A DNA stretch of 64,000 nt, taken from assembly GCA_008694505.1 (NCBI GenBank), contig VZDJ01000116.1, forward strand, positions 18,837,716 to 18,901,715, in the 5' to 3' direction. The notes under the pieces were generated by a model. The model saw only the letters and a program-made list of their open reading frames with translations. It was not told where the DNA came from and searched no databases. Below, in pieces: positions 48,201-63,200 of this stretch. How positions within the stretch are numbered: position 1 is the first letter of the stretch; the number at the start of each line of letters is the position of its first letter. Position numbers and translations under genes: made by a program. Source of the stretch: Cyanoderma ruficeps (lineage: Eukaryota > Chordata > Aves > Passeriformes > Timaliidae).

Positions 48201-51200
48201 ATTCATGTGAAGGGAAATCCTATTTGCTTCTCTTTTGGTCAAATTTCATGTATATCTGTGTCTGGATAATTCAGATTTATTCATTCATGCTTCTATAATG
48301 AACAAATATATCTCCAGAAACACCTTTTGTTAGGAATTGCTCTTTATATTTTAGAAAAATTTTGGAATGCATTGGTGCAAGTGTAGAATGCTTATGGGAG
48401 AGGATGACTTCAACAGATAATGGGGATCAAATACCTTATTGGGGGTTTTTTGTATGGATAGAGAAAAGGAAAATGATGGTTTTTATTTTTAATGAAACAA
48501 TATCAAGGTCACAATCATTCTGATCAAATCCATCCATATTAATATGCTACTCTTTCCTCTGAAGAACTACAACTAGAACTAGAAGTTTCCCTGTTATTCT
48601 GAATTGAATGTAGCCAGCACAAACTTTCAAAGGCCAATGGAGCATATGTATCCTGCATTGTTATTTCACCAGTAGCTTGACCCTATGTGAGAACTCCACT
48701 AAAGTTTAAGACTCAAAAATATCAAGAAGTATACAAGCAAAATAAAGAATTTTACATACCAGCTCCTCACTCTCTATTTTATTTCGTCTAGCTAGACAAA
48801 AACATTCCCACACTGATTGGTCTAAGCCACTGGGCTTGTGCTCAGGACTATCCAGTTCATCCATGGCTTTCATTAATAGGGAAAGTGCATCTTGGTAATC
48901 CTCAGCTGATCCCTTTACATAGGGGTTGGCTGTGTCAAGATGGGTTTCAGTCCTTGGGGTCCTAGTGCACACACAGAGCACAGACAGGATGTACTCTCTA
49001 TTTTCTGTAGCACAGAAGAAGGTCACAAAAAACTAAGAATGTTTCATACTCTCAATGTCTTGCAAAAATCATATAGATAAGACTGTACAAAATAAGAATA
49101 TTGTCTTGGAACCTGATGATTGTTTAGATTGCATTTAAAATACATTTTGTAGAGTGAATAAGGAAATGTATGTTCGAAACAGCAATTATTAGTGTGATGG
49201 GAAATTAGCTATTGTTAACTATCCAACAAAAAAGCAGGCAATGTAATTAGACTATTAGAATAAATAGTATTCTCATTTTTGACTCATGAGCAATATTAGT
49301 ATTTAAACAATGGAATTGGAGGGGATCTTACTCTGGTCGATGTTTGTAAAGATGTAGAAGTTCCTCAAGGAGACCATGAGGTACATCAGCAAACTGTTTT
49401 ATAAAACCATGTTCCAGGCTCTGGGGGTGGGGAAGAAAGCTTTCTTGTTACCACAATATTATTTTTTTAAAAAAAATCAACCAGCCCATATCTTAGAAAT
49501 ACAGGACACAGTGCTTTTCCAAGTGCTCCCAAACATCATAGGAATCTGCACTATTTCATAAATTCTTCTATGCACACACTGTCCTTTACTGCCTAATTTC
49601 ATTCATCAGTGAGTTGGCCAGAACTCTTGCTTACAGAGAAGTACATTCTTCTCATTATGAAGACACAACATTAACTTTTAATTTCTGAAACTCCATGTGT
49701 TTCCAAGAGTCTCACCTTCTCTTCATGTAATGCATCTCTATAGGGGCCTGTGTAAGCCTCAACACCATGTTTTGCAGTCAGGATTTTTCTTGCACCCTTA
49801 ACCTGTAGCAAAACCAAAAGATTTCAGGAATGAAACAGCCAGCAGAAGCACTGAATAACTATTCACAGACAGTGATGAAGCTGACACCTTCTTATTTCTA
49901 GAGATAACCTTGTGAGCTATTTTAAGTAACCATATAGTGCCTTCTTCAGGGGCAATTTGTAGATACTGCTAGAAGATGAAGAGCAGTGAAATTAAACAAA
50001 TCTGCTGCTTAAGAATGTAACAAGTTTTTATAAGAAATGCTTACAAGGCTTTTGAAACATTGAATGTTATGAGAGATGTTGATGCCTTTTTTTCTATAGA
50101 GATTTCTTTTTACTTTCATGTCATCTCAGGTAAGACCAGTCAAAAATTCTCAAATGTTCAGTGGAGAGTTCTTAACTTTAGAATGTGATTTCCCCATTAT
50201 CATGGCAGAGTTCTGCTATGTGTCAGAATACTAAAGTCATGTTTTATAGAGGCTGTTAAATGCTAATGCTCTGTTGGGGAGACAGTTGTATTTGACAGTT
50301 TCCAGGGACCAAAAGTTTACCAATAGGACCATTTAAAAAATGAAGAAAAAAAAAGAAAATTGTAATCTGGTATACACTTGGCCTCAGAGGGCTTTAAAAC
50401 AAGCCCAGCCAATTCAGTGGTGGGGGCTAGATGCCTGTTTGGAATCCCTCCCTGCAGCTCACAATGGGCTGCTGGCAGCTGCAAACACACAGTGCTCTGC
50501 ACAGGCTGAGCAGGAGATCTGACATATGGAGGCAGCAGAATATTATCCATGGACTCATGAACAGCTCCATGAAGACAAAGTGGGCAAATGTTATTATTGT
50601 CCCAAAAGCCAGAACCAACCTGCAGACTACCACAGTAAGAGACTTGCATTGATATCCAGACCTACTACTGTACTTTCAGCTTGATACCAGGTACTAAAGA
50701 ATATTATATGTAGCAAAGAAATAGCACCATCCCCTTCAGAATGAATGAAGTTTTATCAAAGAACTCCAGATGAACTGAGCTGAGTACCTATTAAGAAAAC
50801 CAGAAGTATTTATGATGAATGTCACCTGTACCAATTGAAAAAAACCCCAACAATGACCCTGTAAATTGTCAGAAAGTCCTTTATGGCAAGATTTTGGTTT
50901 AGAAAGAGCAGACTTCACATGAAACTGTACTGTAAACATTACATTACTCCTAACAACAGCATTCCAAATTATAACTTACTTTATCTTTCTTCTTTTTCAC
51001 AAGGAATTTGCGAAGTCCAGCTTCTCTGGTGTCCAACTCTTCATCCAACAGTAAAGCGTAAATGAGATTGACTATTTTAAGTTCTTCCTGTGAAATTATT
51101 GTAATTTAAAAAGTTAACATTTCCACTGCGCAGAGGCAGAGATGAAAAATTAATGCTTTTTGCAATACCTGGTAGATGACCATCTCTGATTTAAGTTTCT

Positions 51201-54200
51201 TTTCAGAGAGTTTGCAGACAATCTCATCAAAATTTTGTGTTGCTTCCTTGATGGAAGCTTCAAGTTTGTTCCATTCATTTCTCAGAAACTGGGGAAGGGA
51301 AGGACAAGAGCAGCAATATTACATTTGGAAGAACAAATAATTTCTGATGTCTCTGTTGATATATATATCTATATATATGAGATGATGGAGAATGCACAAT
51401 ATGGAACTGTATAATGCAGCCAAAAGGCCACAGAAATTACTTGTTTGGAAAGGGCTCTGCCAGGCTACAAAGTTATGTTGTCCCAATACCAATTTGAAGA
51501 ATAAATATAATTGTATTATTTGTATATGGCATCAGCAACTCTGGGAATGAACCTGAAAAACACATTTCTTTAGAAATACTGGTACATTTGTGAAGGAAAG
51601 TTACCTTCTTAGGATATCACAACTTTTACAAGTTTTTGCCCATAATAATTGTCTTAAGTGGAGACTCTAATTCTAAGGTAGGATTTATTTAATATGCCAC
51701 ATGATCTTTGATGATCACGTATTCTTAAGTTTATCCTATTTATTCGTATTCATTTTTAGAAGTTGGTCTGAGAAAGACTGGAATCTTTGGTCATGAGCAC
51801 TGTGAACAAACCCACCTTTTCCTCATTTTAATTTACCTGTCTATACTCTTCTTTTTCTCCATTCAGCTCCTTGACTTTTTTCTCATATTCTTCAAATATT
51901 TTCTTTTCTTCTTCAGTCCAAAGATCCTCAGATCTGGACAGAAAAGAAGGTGGAGGAATATCCTGGAAGTATTGAAGAAAAATATGCTTAAAAAGCAATA
52001 TTAAGTCTGCATCAGCACACTAACAAACTACAGCATGCACTAAATTTAACAAAAGGTATTTCTTAGTAAGGTACAAGCCAAAGTAACATATATTCTGTTG
52101 CTCTGGTCTGTTACTTGCACCAGTAATTTTAGTGTATATATATCATGCTAGACTCAATTGCAAAATACAAGAATTTGGTACTCAAATACTACTGTCAGTA
52201 CAAGATACACCACATGTTCTGTTTCAGAACCTCAAACCTAACTCCATGCTAATGTAAACTTCTATGTGGAGTCCCAATTTTCCAAAACAGATTGATTTCA
52301 AACGAGTGCTTGGCTCTGCCCTACCCTCTTTCTGTGGCACTCCTTCACATCCTTTCCTTCCTCTACTGCTATACTATCTATATTTGGTGAGTTAAATGAA
52401 ACAGTGTTTTTCTGTAAGATCACAGCCATGGATGATGACCCTTTCCCCAGCAATATAGCTGTTACAATGGTAATATATTAGATAGATGTACATTAAGAGA
52501 TGTTCCTACAGTACTCCACTGTGATAGGAACAGGTGTTGATAGGTAATTCTACACAGGCAGTAGAATCTTGTGGTCTTTTTTTGTGTTTGCTTTCTTATG
52601 GAGTCTATCTGGTCATAATGCAATTCTACAGTTCTCCAGATTTCTTCTGTCACTGAGGTTGGAGATATTTGCTGGTTGAATTTCACACTACCAGAAGAGC
52701 CCACAGGTTTCCTAAAGGACACGGCAGAAACACATCTCACCATTTTCAAAATGTCTTCCCTCCTGATTTCCAGCACTCCACCCATCATGTCATCAAGAGC
52801 ACGTGGTCTTTCATCATCCTGGGAAGAACCACAAAAAATACTTGAAGGCAAAAAAGGAAGTGTAGCAATTGCAGGTTTTGGGGGTGGTAACAGTGTTCAC
52901 CTCTAGATTATTCAGCATGTCACTAGCAGATTGATGCTTTTTGGGGATGGGTGTGAAACATGCCAAAAGTTTCAGTTATTTCTGGTAAACAGATACTCAT
53001 ATGCCAAATAACTTACCTAAAAAAATGCCATTTTGGCAATTTTGGAAAGAACACAGGCAGAGGTTATTTCTGGCCAACCGACAAGCTATGATGAAGGAAG
53101 TTTTAATTGTGCATCTGTTCTGGGGCCAGAACCATCTTCGTTTATCTACAGATGAATTTTAAAGCCAGTGGAAAGCACTACAGTCGTCTAGTCTGAACCA
53201 TGGAGACCAGAGGCTGCTGGATCAACAAACACATATCAAGCACAAAGCTCTTGATTGAGGAGTAGCATGAATGTGGAGATGTATCCAGTTCCCAGCCACC
53301 TGATATGGTATTTTAAATTGCCCCATAGCACATGTTTAAAAACTTTGAGTCTAACAATCTATCTTTTCTCCCCCTAGCTGACCTATGTAGTTCTGATTGT
53401 AAACAATAAGAAGGAAAAGGCACATATCATAATTACCTACCAGTTAAAATTTATACTCCCATACTACATTACTGGAATGTTTCAGTGCTGCATTAATTAA
53501 ATCAGCCTGAACAGAGACAATGGCTGTAAAAGGGATACTTCTTTAATTACCGTAGCAGCACGGCGTCTTTCCATTTCCAGCCTAGCCAGCATTTCTGCTT
53601 GCTCTATCTCCTCTTGAGTCAGGTACTTCTCAGCTTTAATCTGAAGGCAGAAAATGAAGTTCATATCAGGGTTCTTTCTCCAAACGTGATCACAGGGACT
53701 AAGAACTTTTGGAAAAATAGTCGTCCTCATTTTGGCTGGGATGGAGGTAATTTTCTTCCAAGTAGCTGGTGTACAGTGCATCCCACAGCCTGGGGACTGG
53801 TATGTTGGTGGTGAGCAATTGTTTTTCATTTGTATCATTTGTTTTTCTTGGGTTTTCTTTCTTTCTCTTTCTATTATTTCCCTCTTAATTACCTTTACGA
53901 TTATGTTTTAATGGCATTAATTACATTATGATTATCATTGCTGTCATTATTATTATATTTTGTTTCAGATATGAAACTGTTCTAATCTCAACCCACGAGT
54001 TTTCTCACTTTTACCCTTCCAATTGTTTCCCTCACCCTGGTGAGTTGGGGCAGTGAGTGAGCAGCTGTCTGGTGCAGAGTTGCTGACTGGGGTTGAACCA
54101 TTACAATGGTGTATTACAAATTCTCACTGCTTGCTGTGCTCTATGCTCATTGCTCTGCTCTGTGACAATATTCCTCAAGGTGAAAGTTCTCCTTTTGAAC

Positions 54201-57200
54201 AGCAACAGAAACTATATTTAAATATCCTAAAATATAAACCACCATCACTTTTGTTGACATTAGTTGCGTTTTGTGTATGCCTTTTCTTACAATGCGATAA
54301 TGTGGACTGGAGAGAGAGCAAAGAAAAATGGGAAAAGATTGACTACATGAGCAGATAGGATCAGTGGATTATATTGCATAAGAAATGTGGTGTTTCTTTG
54401 TAAATAATTGAATTTATAAGTGCATTACTAAGTATGCTCTAATATTTAGATTTTTAGTTTAAAACTACTTTGTTTCCAAATGGCACTCAGAGAAAACAAA
54501 GAAACCCTAAACTATGGAAGCAATTTCTGAAAGCCTGGTTTGAATGTCAGGAACAAAGAATTTCTATCTAATTTATGGACATTTTGAAAACTTTTGACAC
54601 CAATAAATTTAGTTTGCATACATTTTTTCATTTCAGATTGACTTCTTAATGCTTTTCTCCTAAAAAGGAAAGGGAAGAAATGAGCCAAAAAGATGATTTT
54701 AAGTATAGAGACATATCTACTTGAAGGTTTTTCAGTAGTGACACAATGTCTGGAAAGGAGAAGAATTAGAGAGCTGGGTTGGAATGGGTGAAATACAAAG
54801 ATGCATTTTGCAGACACCTCGGAATCCTGAACGGTGAGCGCTCGCTCCGGCATCTCATCATCTGTAAGGACTGGCTCCCACAGCTCAAGTGGAAGTTCAA
54901 GCTGTTCCAAGATTTCTTGGATCTTCAGGTTTCTTTCTTTCACTCGTGCTATCTCCTGCTCCTTTTGTTGTACAACGATGTCAAATTCCTTATTAAAAGC
55001 AGTTTTCACTTTGTAAATGACGTCCTGGAGTACCGGAAAAGGAAACAGCAGCACTGTTCAGGTCACATCCATCCATGTTTATACACTACTCCTCAAGCCA
55101 TCAGAATCATGAATGTGCATTTGTGTGTCTGACAAGGAGATAAACTGGTAAGCCCTTTTTGTGAAAATCCTAAGTGTAGACTTCAAGCTTTGTTAAATGG
55201 ACTTAGGCGGATGGTCTCTTTTTTTCTTTTTTTTTCCCCTAGAAATTTTTATTCATTTTCTTCTACACATTTGGCATTTAAGACAGAGTCTGAAAGAAAC
55301 ATGCTGCTGCCAAAGCTAGATAAAAAATTAGGCTGTCCTCTATTTGCTTTTTTTTGGCTCTCTGCAGCTGAAAGAAGGAGGAGCTTCAAAGAAAAAAACC
55401 ATGTGATCTGTAAATCTAGAGATTGTAAATCACAGGAACAGGGAGGCAGAGCAAAGGATATACGTTCGTGTTGCAACCTGCAGCTTCAATATGCTTCCAT
55501 GTGATTCTCTGTCACATGTAAGTAAAATGTGCTCATTAAACAAACAAATATTGGAAACTGACTTTTTAAGAACACCTCAGACCTTATAATCATCTAAAAA
55601 AGCATGTATTCTTAGTGGATAAATTCTTAGTTTAGCATAAAGAATTGATCTCAACAAAGAAAAGTAGAACTTTAAAGACTGTAAAGCATATGTCTCTCTT
55701 ACTTGAGATTTTTTTTTACTAAAATGCACCATGAAAAGGATACAGATACCCTGAAATTGGATAATTAATTTCATGAAGTCTTGTTCTTCCAACCCAAGCT
55801 GCCAAATCCACAACACTGTGTGCATTTATCAGCTTTTGTCTCAGTTACTCAGAGACTGGTGTGACTCTCCATTGTTTAGTGTCAGTATGTCCAAAATCTA
55901 ACAGTGGCTGTGACTGCTCTAAAAACCAAGAGATACAAGAATGTCACCGCAGTAAGAGATTTCAGAAGATATCACCTTCAATAATATTATCTGATTGAGT
56001 TTCTGCTCCCTGGTGTGCAAGTCACATTGGTGGTATAGGATAGACGTGTTCCCACCATACTGAGAGCTCAGGCTTCCATTTAGGCAGTGAGATGCACCAC
56101 CATCAGCCACTTCTGCTGAATTCTCTCCTTCTTCCTCAGAGTCAGCCTCAAGATTTTGCTTCTGAGCCTGTGTATCAGAAACATGGCAACTGTGTTAAAT
56201 TTGCACATGATCCAGTGGCACACGATGAAAAGAATTCTAGAGGTTATATTCTTCAATTAAGCTCAGTGATCAAAATAATAGAAATTGAAATTATCATATC
56301 TGGAATATTGGGTCCATTTTATAGGTTCCCCAGTACAACACTGGGAATACTGAAGCAAGTCCAGTGATAGGCCACTAGTACCAGTAAAGATTTAAAACAT
56401 TTTATATGTCAGGACAGATGGAAAGAACTGGAGTTGTTTACCCTCAGGAAGAAGGCTTGGGGGGGGGTCGGGTCCTTTTCCTGTGAGGGTTGTCAAACAT
56501 GAGCAAAGGTAGCCCAGAGAGCTTAAGGATTCTTTCACCATGGAGATATTCCAAGCCTCACTGGACAGCCCTGAGTAAATGCTGTGGAAGTGTTGGACTA
56601 GATAACTTCCAAAGGGCTCTTCTAACCTCAGCTATTCTGTGCTTATTTAAGACTAATACTTCTTTTTAACAACATTTCACCTTTATGTATGTTTTAAATT
56701 TTTTTTGGCCAACTTCTACAGCAAGAAAATAGGCCTTAGGAATGTAACTAGATAAAGAACTGGTAAGATGCCAGCTCAGAAGATAGGAATGTAACTAGAT
56801 AAAGAACTGGTAAGATGCCAGCTCGGAAGATTGTGATCTGTACCTTAAGATCAGCTGTCTCAGTCTTCTTTAACTGGAGAACTTTCTTCAAAGTTTCCAG
56901 CTCTTCATTACTACGTTCCTTCAGTGGATAATTACTCACTTGACGATCGATGTGGAAGCACTGCTCAAATTTAAAATAAAAAAACACAAAGTAAGAAGTT
57001 CTTCAGAATGCTTCTATCAATTCATTTGTTCATTACCTGAATGCTAAACAGTTAAAAACTGCTTAAAATCAGGAATTAATTGAGGATCAATTAGTACAGA
57101 CAATGTATTAAATACCATTTAAAAAAAAAAAACTATGGGTGTGGCCTCTTTATCCATCTTTATCCACAGAATTAAACCAGAAGTAATTTGTTTGGGTGTT

Positions 57201-60200
57201 TTTGTAAAATGACTTGGTCTTTCACTACCCTTGGGATAATCCAGTATCATCAGTTTGACTCATCTCCCTCTGTTTAAAATAGGCAAAATCAAGGTTAAAT
57301 TTTGCCTTTATGTTCTCTGTAGCGGAAGTCATAAAGACTAACAAAGAAAAATAGTATTTACTTCTCCTTTTAGCAATACTATGTAGATAAATTGTTTGAG
57401 ATCAAGGAATAAAGAGTTTCCTATTTGCTTATCAGCACTATTTAACACCTTAGAAGGTAAAATCTGCCAGGCTCAGACAAAATTAACGGAATAAAAGTTT
57501 TCCCTGAGCTTGGGGAAGAAGTAAAGTTTTTCCCACACCATAAGCAAACACACAAAATGTGTTATTTTGTCTCTGTACCTTAAGGAATAATAAATTACTG
57601 CAGAAAATGTCTTAGTAAGCAGAGGTTACCTTAACTGCACGTTCTTTTACACACATGGCATCCCAGCAATCATATTTGATTAAATCCTGCAAATAGCAGT
57701 AGGATAAAGTCTGCATCTCAATCTCCTTCCTCGCCTTTCAAGACACAGAAGAGAAAATAACAGGATGTGGTGCAAAGTAACAAGATATGAACAATTTGCA
57801 TTGAGTTACTGAGACTAACAAATGAAATGAATTATCAGTATTTCATCATCTTAGACTATCACTGCTATCTTCTCCAAAACCTATCTGCATAGTAGTGGAG
57901 GCATCATTTTCTGTGAGAAGAAAAGCATTCTACAACTTAGGCAACATGCCCAAGGCCACAGTGTGAGATTTATAGTTTCTGGCATAAATCATATTCCAAT
58001 TTGCCTTGTCTGCATCAGCAGTTTCACCTGCTTCAAAAAGCAACTTTAAACGCTTTTCTGGTTTTCTGCTTCTCAGCAGTGAACAGCAACTTTGAGATAA
58101 TCCTCTGTTATTTACTAATTTTTCTCCTTTCCACTGATAGTTTTAAAATGCTCCCCCATTCTGCCATACCCTGGCCACATCTTCTTCAATCTCTGCTTGC
58201 ACTTGTTTCAGTTCTTCTAGGTCCAGGCTGAACTCCCAGTGCTCGAGTTTCTCAATGTCTGGCACCTGCTGATTTTCATGCATCATTTTCTGAATCTGTT
58301 TGTTGTTTTTTTTTAAATATAAGGAACAAAAAGTAATTTGAATGTGAATGGAGGGAATGCTATTTTTAACATTATAGAACTTGATATCAGAGAAAATTAT
58401 TTTAATTACTTGCACTTTTAACTTCCTTATGGGAAGAAGAAGCAGAAGAAAAAGGAGAGGACAGTCTTTTCTATAATGGAAGATTGTTAGACAGGCAGAA
58501 ATTAGCCTGCTGAGGGGACAGATAGCTCAAGGTATAAGGGTGGTACAAAATACTCATTTGGAGCAAAGGAAACTGAGAAGCAGACAGTAGCTCCTGGCAG
58601 TTTCAGCATTGGTCCCTGAAGAAACACATCTCTTTAATACCTGTCTGCTCAGATCCTATGACAAAAATGTAACTGGGCACTAGAGCTCACAGCCATAAAG
58701 GAAGTGTTCTTGTAAACAAAACTGGGAAGCTGAGCTATTACCCTTAGAAGAAACTCACAGTTTCCTGCAGCTTTTTAATTCCCATTTGCACCTCTTCCTT
58801 CTGGTTAGCAAATCTCAGAGTCTCTTCTCTCATAACCTGACATACAACAAATGCATTGTTGAAAGGCAAAAAAAAGGCAAGAGAAAAAAAATACTGAAGT
58901 AATCTAAAGGAACATTATCTATACAGAAAAAAATGCCAGTGGGGTTAATAACTGAAACAGACACAACCCTAATTCAATAGGATGATCCTTAGAATTGCAC
59001 AAGAGAAAACAGATTTTACAGGCAGGTCACATTGTAAACCGGTGTTACAGCAATTGCGCTTGAAAAAAAGAAAATACTAAAGGAAAACGTAATTACAAGT
59101 GGAGTGCTTACAGACACATTGAGCTGCATAAAGCCTACTGCCAGAATTTTCTAATCCTTAGATTTTAATTTTTGAAAATTTTCATTGTTTTCATTTTTCA
59201 CTGAGTAACCTGCATGGTTTCTGGTAACAATCTTCTTGACAACTTTTTGACATTTAGTATAAAAATTCTTTTAAGTTTTTAAAAGAAGTCAGTTTTTCAG
59301 GCTTTTTCCCCCCTTGCTTTTCTATGGTTTATTTTGTATACTCCTTGTGTAGAAGTCGTTCTCTGGTCTTCAGAGCTCCTATTGTGCTAGGCACCTTCCA
59401 TGATAACCTTGGCCTAGAATTTCAAAAGTCTAGACCACAATGGTTAAAGAAAGGGCCAAATGTGAGAAAAGCTTTTGAAACTAGATCTGTTTACAGCAAA
59501 TACTTTGGTACCCCAAGTGACTAATGACCCTTGAAAACTCTGGCTTTGATTAAGTACCTTCTGTGTTTTCTGGCCTATCCATGTCATGTCATCGGTATTT
59601 GTGACGTTTCCATCTTCTTCTGTCACCTGTAGATAAAAAGATTTCAGTGCTGCCTCCTGATGTTTATATTAAGGGCATAAACATCTGGCTCAGGTACTTA
59701 GAGAGTGAGTAAAAGAAAGATGGAAATGAAAGAAAAGTTGACTCCCATATACAAATACCACCACCACCACCCCTACCAAATTAGAGGGTGTTACATTTTT
59801 GTTGCCAGCCCCTAGATCTGATCCTGCAAAGCATTGCAAAGCTTTTTGACTCAAATATTTGACTGGACTAATCTCTGTAATCACTATTTTGATTGATTTC
59901 AATAGAAAAACATATAATTAGTAACACACAATGTATAGCAGTAACACCACACTGGGAAGGACACATAACTTCACATGAGGAGAAACTGACTTTCACAGAG
60001 TTTTCTGTGGCTGAGGAAGCCAAGGGAAACTGAAGATGTGAATGTCATCTTCTCGTTAATATTCCATTTCTTTGATAGAACTCTTACTATTTAAGCATAT
60101 TCAGCCTATCCTCAGGGGTATTCTTCCACTTCAACAGAAGGATAAATGTATTGAGGACAATTTTTATCATGTACAATTCTAGGATAATGATCAAACTTTT

Positions 60201-63200
60201 TTTCCCCCCATAAAAATAAAGAAAGCACTGTAAATTTCTTTACTGGAAGTGATTTTGATGTGGATTCTGGGTCAAACTTCCATTCTGCCATAGATTTTAA
60301 AACAGAATTTTCATCTGAAGTAGACTTGTTCAGTATTTCAAGCAGAGATTGCCAGTAAAGAGCAGCTTCCTCAACTTCAGTTTCCTTTATCTCCCTGGTA
60401 AACAGAAAGGGAACTGATGTATTTTTTGTATATTATGGAAAAGGATAAAGCAATAAATATTCTTTATAACACAATTATTAAGTTGTTTAAGAATGCCTAT
60501 TCAATATTCTTCTCTTGTTTGAGTTCTAGAATTGCATAATTAAGTGAACTCTCCAAAGAAGTAAAAATTCTGAAAGATGTATTACCCATATTAGAAATAT
60601 TGCTCTGACAGAGTCATCTTTAATCTATGCATCTACTTGAACATCTATTTTCTCACAGAAAAGCTGTACTTTCAAGTGTCTCTGACTCCTAATGTCTGCT
60701 AAGAGCTCTCAGTAGCCACAGTAGAATTCCCATTACAGCTGGGATGTCTCCTTTTCGCTGAGCTAAAACAGTATTGCAGGAGATTACACCCCTTACATCC
60801 CCAGAGAGCCCTTTCCAGAGCTGATTTGAGAAGGATAAGTATCAGGTAATACTTCCCAGAAGATATTCCTACATGATGTGCTGCAATCAGACCCAAAGTA
60901 CAAGACTTTTCCTGAGCTAGAGAGGTCAGGCTGCCTCTAAAGATGAGAGGAATGATTTTAGTTCTATCCAATTCTTCTCCTTACTTTGAGACTAAGAAAA
61001 AGGAAGTCTAGAATCACAAGGACATGTAAAAATTAGTCTATCAGGGCACAAGAAATGACACAATCAATATTAGTCTGCCACTTTATACATACTTCCACTT
61101 CAGACACACCAGGGCACAATCATTTTCACCGTTAACTAGGATGAAATTGCCATCCAAGGAGAATACCATGGATCTGATTCCCCCTCCTTGATATGACTGA
61201 CAATGCTTTTGAGCAAGTATATCCTAGAGGAGTCATAGAAGCAGTATCAGCAAATACGTTTTTATAATGCAACGTCTTAAATTATTTTTATTACTTAAAT
61301 TTTAATAACATTTTAATGGTTTTTTATTTTTAGATAAAAGTCAATTCAAAAAGGCAATACAAAGTACATAAAATACAAGGGGTTTTAAGTTTAAAAGGTT
61401 TGACTACACATGGGAAAAGTTTGAAGGATATTGATTTTGCAGGAGGTAAGAACAGTAGCAAAATGATCTACACTAAGATTTAATAAAGAAGGAAATAAAT
61501 GGTTTGTACGATTGTATACACATTCATTACAAAAACAACTGTCTTGTATAAGGCTATATCAGTTCATTTTCAACATAATTTTTTTCAAACACCTTCTATT
61601 CAAGTGAGGGAAAGTGTGCAGTTAAAGAAAGTAATTTTCACACTTCTGTCTCACATAAATCAAACAAAGCCTGTGCCCAGACGCCCACCTACCAGAGTAG
61701 AAGTATTGTAGATAAACAGAACACCATCCTTGGCTGCTGCTGCCAGCCACTGGCCATTGGGTGATAAACAGAGCAAACCTGATCCAAACTGTTTGCTGGG
61801 AATCTCCTCTTCTGATGAAAATACTGATGGATATCCAAACTTACTCTGCCAAACAAGCAAAAGGTTAGCAGCAGTTCAGATGATATCTATTTGGAGAAAA
61901 TTAATGAGAGGTTTGTGGGTTACCACATGCATTGCAGTTTAAACTGTTGTTGGATTATTGAGCTGAGGAAATAGTGTCATGGCTGTGCTGCTGATTTGCT
62001 TCTCATGTCTGCAAAAGGCTCTGGATTCAGTATGTTCCAGCCTGAATTTTCTGGCTCAGAAAGGATGGGACACATCAAGAAGGAATGCTGACCTTTAGAA
62101 TTCACCTTTTTACCTGCCTTGCCTCTTAAACTTTGGGAGACCTATGAGCTGCAGAGAGCTTCAGTTCCTCAGCAGGCAATGACAGTGGCTTCCTGAAGCC
62201 CCCAGTGCTTTATTGTGAGGCTGGGCTGGGTTTGCCTCTGAGGGTCCTGGGCTCATGCTGGCTCACATCCAGGAGCTGCATGTCCAGGTTACTCAGCAGA
62301 CTGCACAAATCCACAGCTCCAGCACAGAATCCACTTGTGAAGTGCCTGCAAGCTGTGTGGATTTTAAGAACCAATATAATAGAACAAGGACATTATTTTT
62401 GCCAGGTTTCTGAGCAAGAGGTAGGATACTGGAAGTTAATGAGTATGTATGGAATAGGTATTTTGAGTGTAGAGAGGATTTCTCTAAATAATATCCTGCT
62501 GTATTAATTTCATCTGCAGCCTTTTTTTTTGCTGGTATTTAACCACCACCGAAAATAATGCAACTTCAGAGAATTACCTCTTCAAAGAGGTGGTATTTAC
62601 AGATGAAAGGTGCACAGGTGCAGTAGCCATACACAATGTTATCCTTCAGTCTGACTGCTGAGCTCAAAGGGCAATCCAGATCATACTGCTGCTTTTTCAG
62701 GTCACTAGCATTAAACATTCCTTGTTCATTCACATACTTATCATTATCTAAAAGATTGACAAAAGAAAGAGGGAGGAAGAGGCATGACTACCATTAATAC
62801 AGGTGCTTTGTCTATCATGTAATTATGAAAATGATCCTCAGCAAGGAGTGAACATGATGTGAGTTTTCAGGGAAGAGACTGGAAATTAAGAAACTCAGAT
62901 TTAACACCAACTCAGTGAGTTGTGCTGATGCAGCACACTGCAGTGAAGCAGAGCAACAGCTCTACTGGCTCTACAGAAGTACTAGAAACAGTTAAACCAC
63001 AGTGATGTGACTATTTACATGCACTAATTTAATCTGCTCCTTAAGTATCACGTCAACAGTGCTAATTAGTTTGCATGCAGGTTCATGTCACCATTGCCTG
63101 TCACCATAGAACTTGTTTTAGGAATCTCTGGTATTGGTTAAAACACTGCAGTTCACATCTTCAAAAGGGCATTTTATTCTTTCTAGTTCCCTAATTTGAG

